64,000 nucleotides of DNA from Glycomyces sambucus (GTDB taxonomy: Bacteria; Actinomycetota; Actinomycetes; Mycobacteriales; Micromonosporaceae). A program made the translations under genes and the position numbers. Every line of letters begins with the position of its first letter. Position 1 is the stretch's first letter. The notes beneath the pieces were generated by a model, which was given only the letters and a program-made list of their open reading frames with translations, was not told where the DNA came from and did not search any database. The stretch is taken from the NCBI RefSeq assembly GCF_900102815.1, contig NZ_FNGF01000001.1, positions 301,297-365,296 of the forward strand, in the 5' to 3' direction. Below are positions 63,561 to 64,000 of the stretch, piece after piece.

Positions 63561-64000
63561 CTAGGAGCCGATCTGGTGGACCCGGACCGTGTTGGTCGAG
63601 CCCGGCGTGCCCGCCGGGGTGCCCGCCACGATGACGACGAGGTCGCCGGGGGCGGCCAGGTGGTGCTCCTGGAGGGTCTTGTCGACCAGGGAGAACATCG
63701 CGTCGGTGTGGTCGACGTGCTCGACGAGGTACGAGTCGGTGCCCCACGAGAGCGCCATCTGGTTGCGGACCGACTCGATCGGCGTGAGGCCGTAGATCGG
63801 GCGGTTCGGCTTCAGGCGGGCGAGGCGCTTGACGGTGTCGCCGGTCTGGGTGAACGCCACGAGGGCCTTCGCGCCGATCGCGTCGGCGATGTCGGCCGCC
63901 GCGTGGGTGACCGCGCCGGACTTGGTGCGCGGGTCGTGGAGCAGCTCGCGCAGGCCGATGGGGCCGCACTCGGTGGTCTCCACGATCTTCGCCATGGTCC
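63561..64000 (-). CDS. pyk: Pyruvate kinase, C-terminal part (cut by window edge)
   Basis: The 3' 146 codons of a minus-strand pyruvate kinase that continues past base 64000. The visible part is the C-terminal domain: TMAKIVETTE, then VTHAAADIADAIGAKALVAFTQTGDTVKRLAR, YGLTPIESVRNQMALSWG and the C-terminal GTPAGTPGSTNTVRVHQIG, all family landmarks. Pyruvate kinase converts phosphoenolpyruvate and ADP to pyruvate and ATP. The ATG at 63995 is internal. It is directly followed by tesB. Confidence 0.95.
   Translation of the reverse strand, partial: TMAKIVETTECGPIGLRELLHDPRTKSGAVTHAAADIADAIGAKALVAFTQTGDTVKRLARLKPNRPIYGLTPIESVRNQMALSWGTDSYLVEHVDHTDAMFSLVDKTLQEHHLAAPGDLVVIVAGTPAGTPGSTNTVRVHQIGS

Overview
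The window comes from a high-GC actinobacterium. Coding regions are GC-rich with strong third-position GC, twin-arginine lipoprotein signals are frequent, regulators of the WYL, HxlR, LacI and ROK families abound, and many start codons sit 6-8 bases after a -10 hexamer, as expected for leaderless mRNAs. The gene mix would fit Glycomycetaceae or a related family, but that is only a guess. I saw no rRNA, tRNA, CRISPR array, insertion sequence or prophage.

Bases 1-14900 are a carbohydrate island. A nine-gene minus-strand string (13518 down to 3127) encodes a solute-binding lipoprotein, two ABC permeases, an extended SDR, a ManD/RspA-type enolase-superfamily dehydratase, a ROK regulator, an aldose-1-epimerase-like protein, a TIM-barrel sugar isomerase and a secreted beta-helix glycosidase. 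Several junctions have 4-base ATGA/GTGA overlaps. It is flanked by two Gfo/Idh/MocA dehydrogenases, a ThuA-like protein and a LacI repressor with two TTGCGCAA operators. No ABC ATPase is encoded, so a shared one is probably used.

Bases 14.9-28.5 kb hold small housekeeping and stress genes: RNA 2'-phosphotransferase KptA, an MFS drug exporter with an HxlR regulator, a VOC protein, TetR, an alpha/beta hydrolase, an SDR, a WYL regulator divergent from RidA, a TPR protein, an APH-type kinase coupled to an inositol monophosphatase, LtrA, and a three-gene operon of unknown helical proteins. Bases 28.8-43.1 kb carry a large secreted phosphodiester-glycosidase/metallophosphoesterase, a secreted carboxylesterase, 3-methyladenine glycosylase, a GNAT protein, a methyltransferase, a dioxygenase-like lipoprotein, and a TetR-controlled heterodimeric ABC exporter. 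Bases 43.2-46.2 kb are a TPP-riboswitch-controlled ykoEDC thiamine-precursor transporter.

Bases 46.3-53.5 kb include an alkyltransferase-like protein, a RecQ helicase with a phosphoribosyltransferase-like tail, two tandem SGNH esterases, and two copies of a conserved intergenic element about 5 kb apart that I cannot assign to a known family. Bases 53.7-64 kb hold a GH2 beta-galactosidase with a palindromic operator and a LacI regulator, then CsbD, a GNAT protein, a sulfotransferase, an O-acyltransferase with an SGNH domain, acyl-CoA thioesterase II and the 3' end of pyruvate kinase, which is cut by the window edge.
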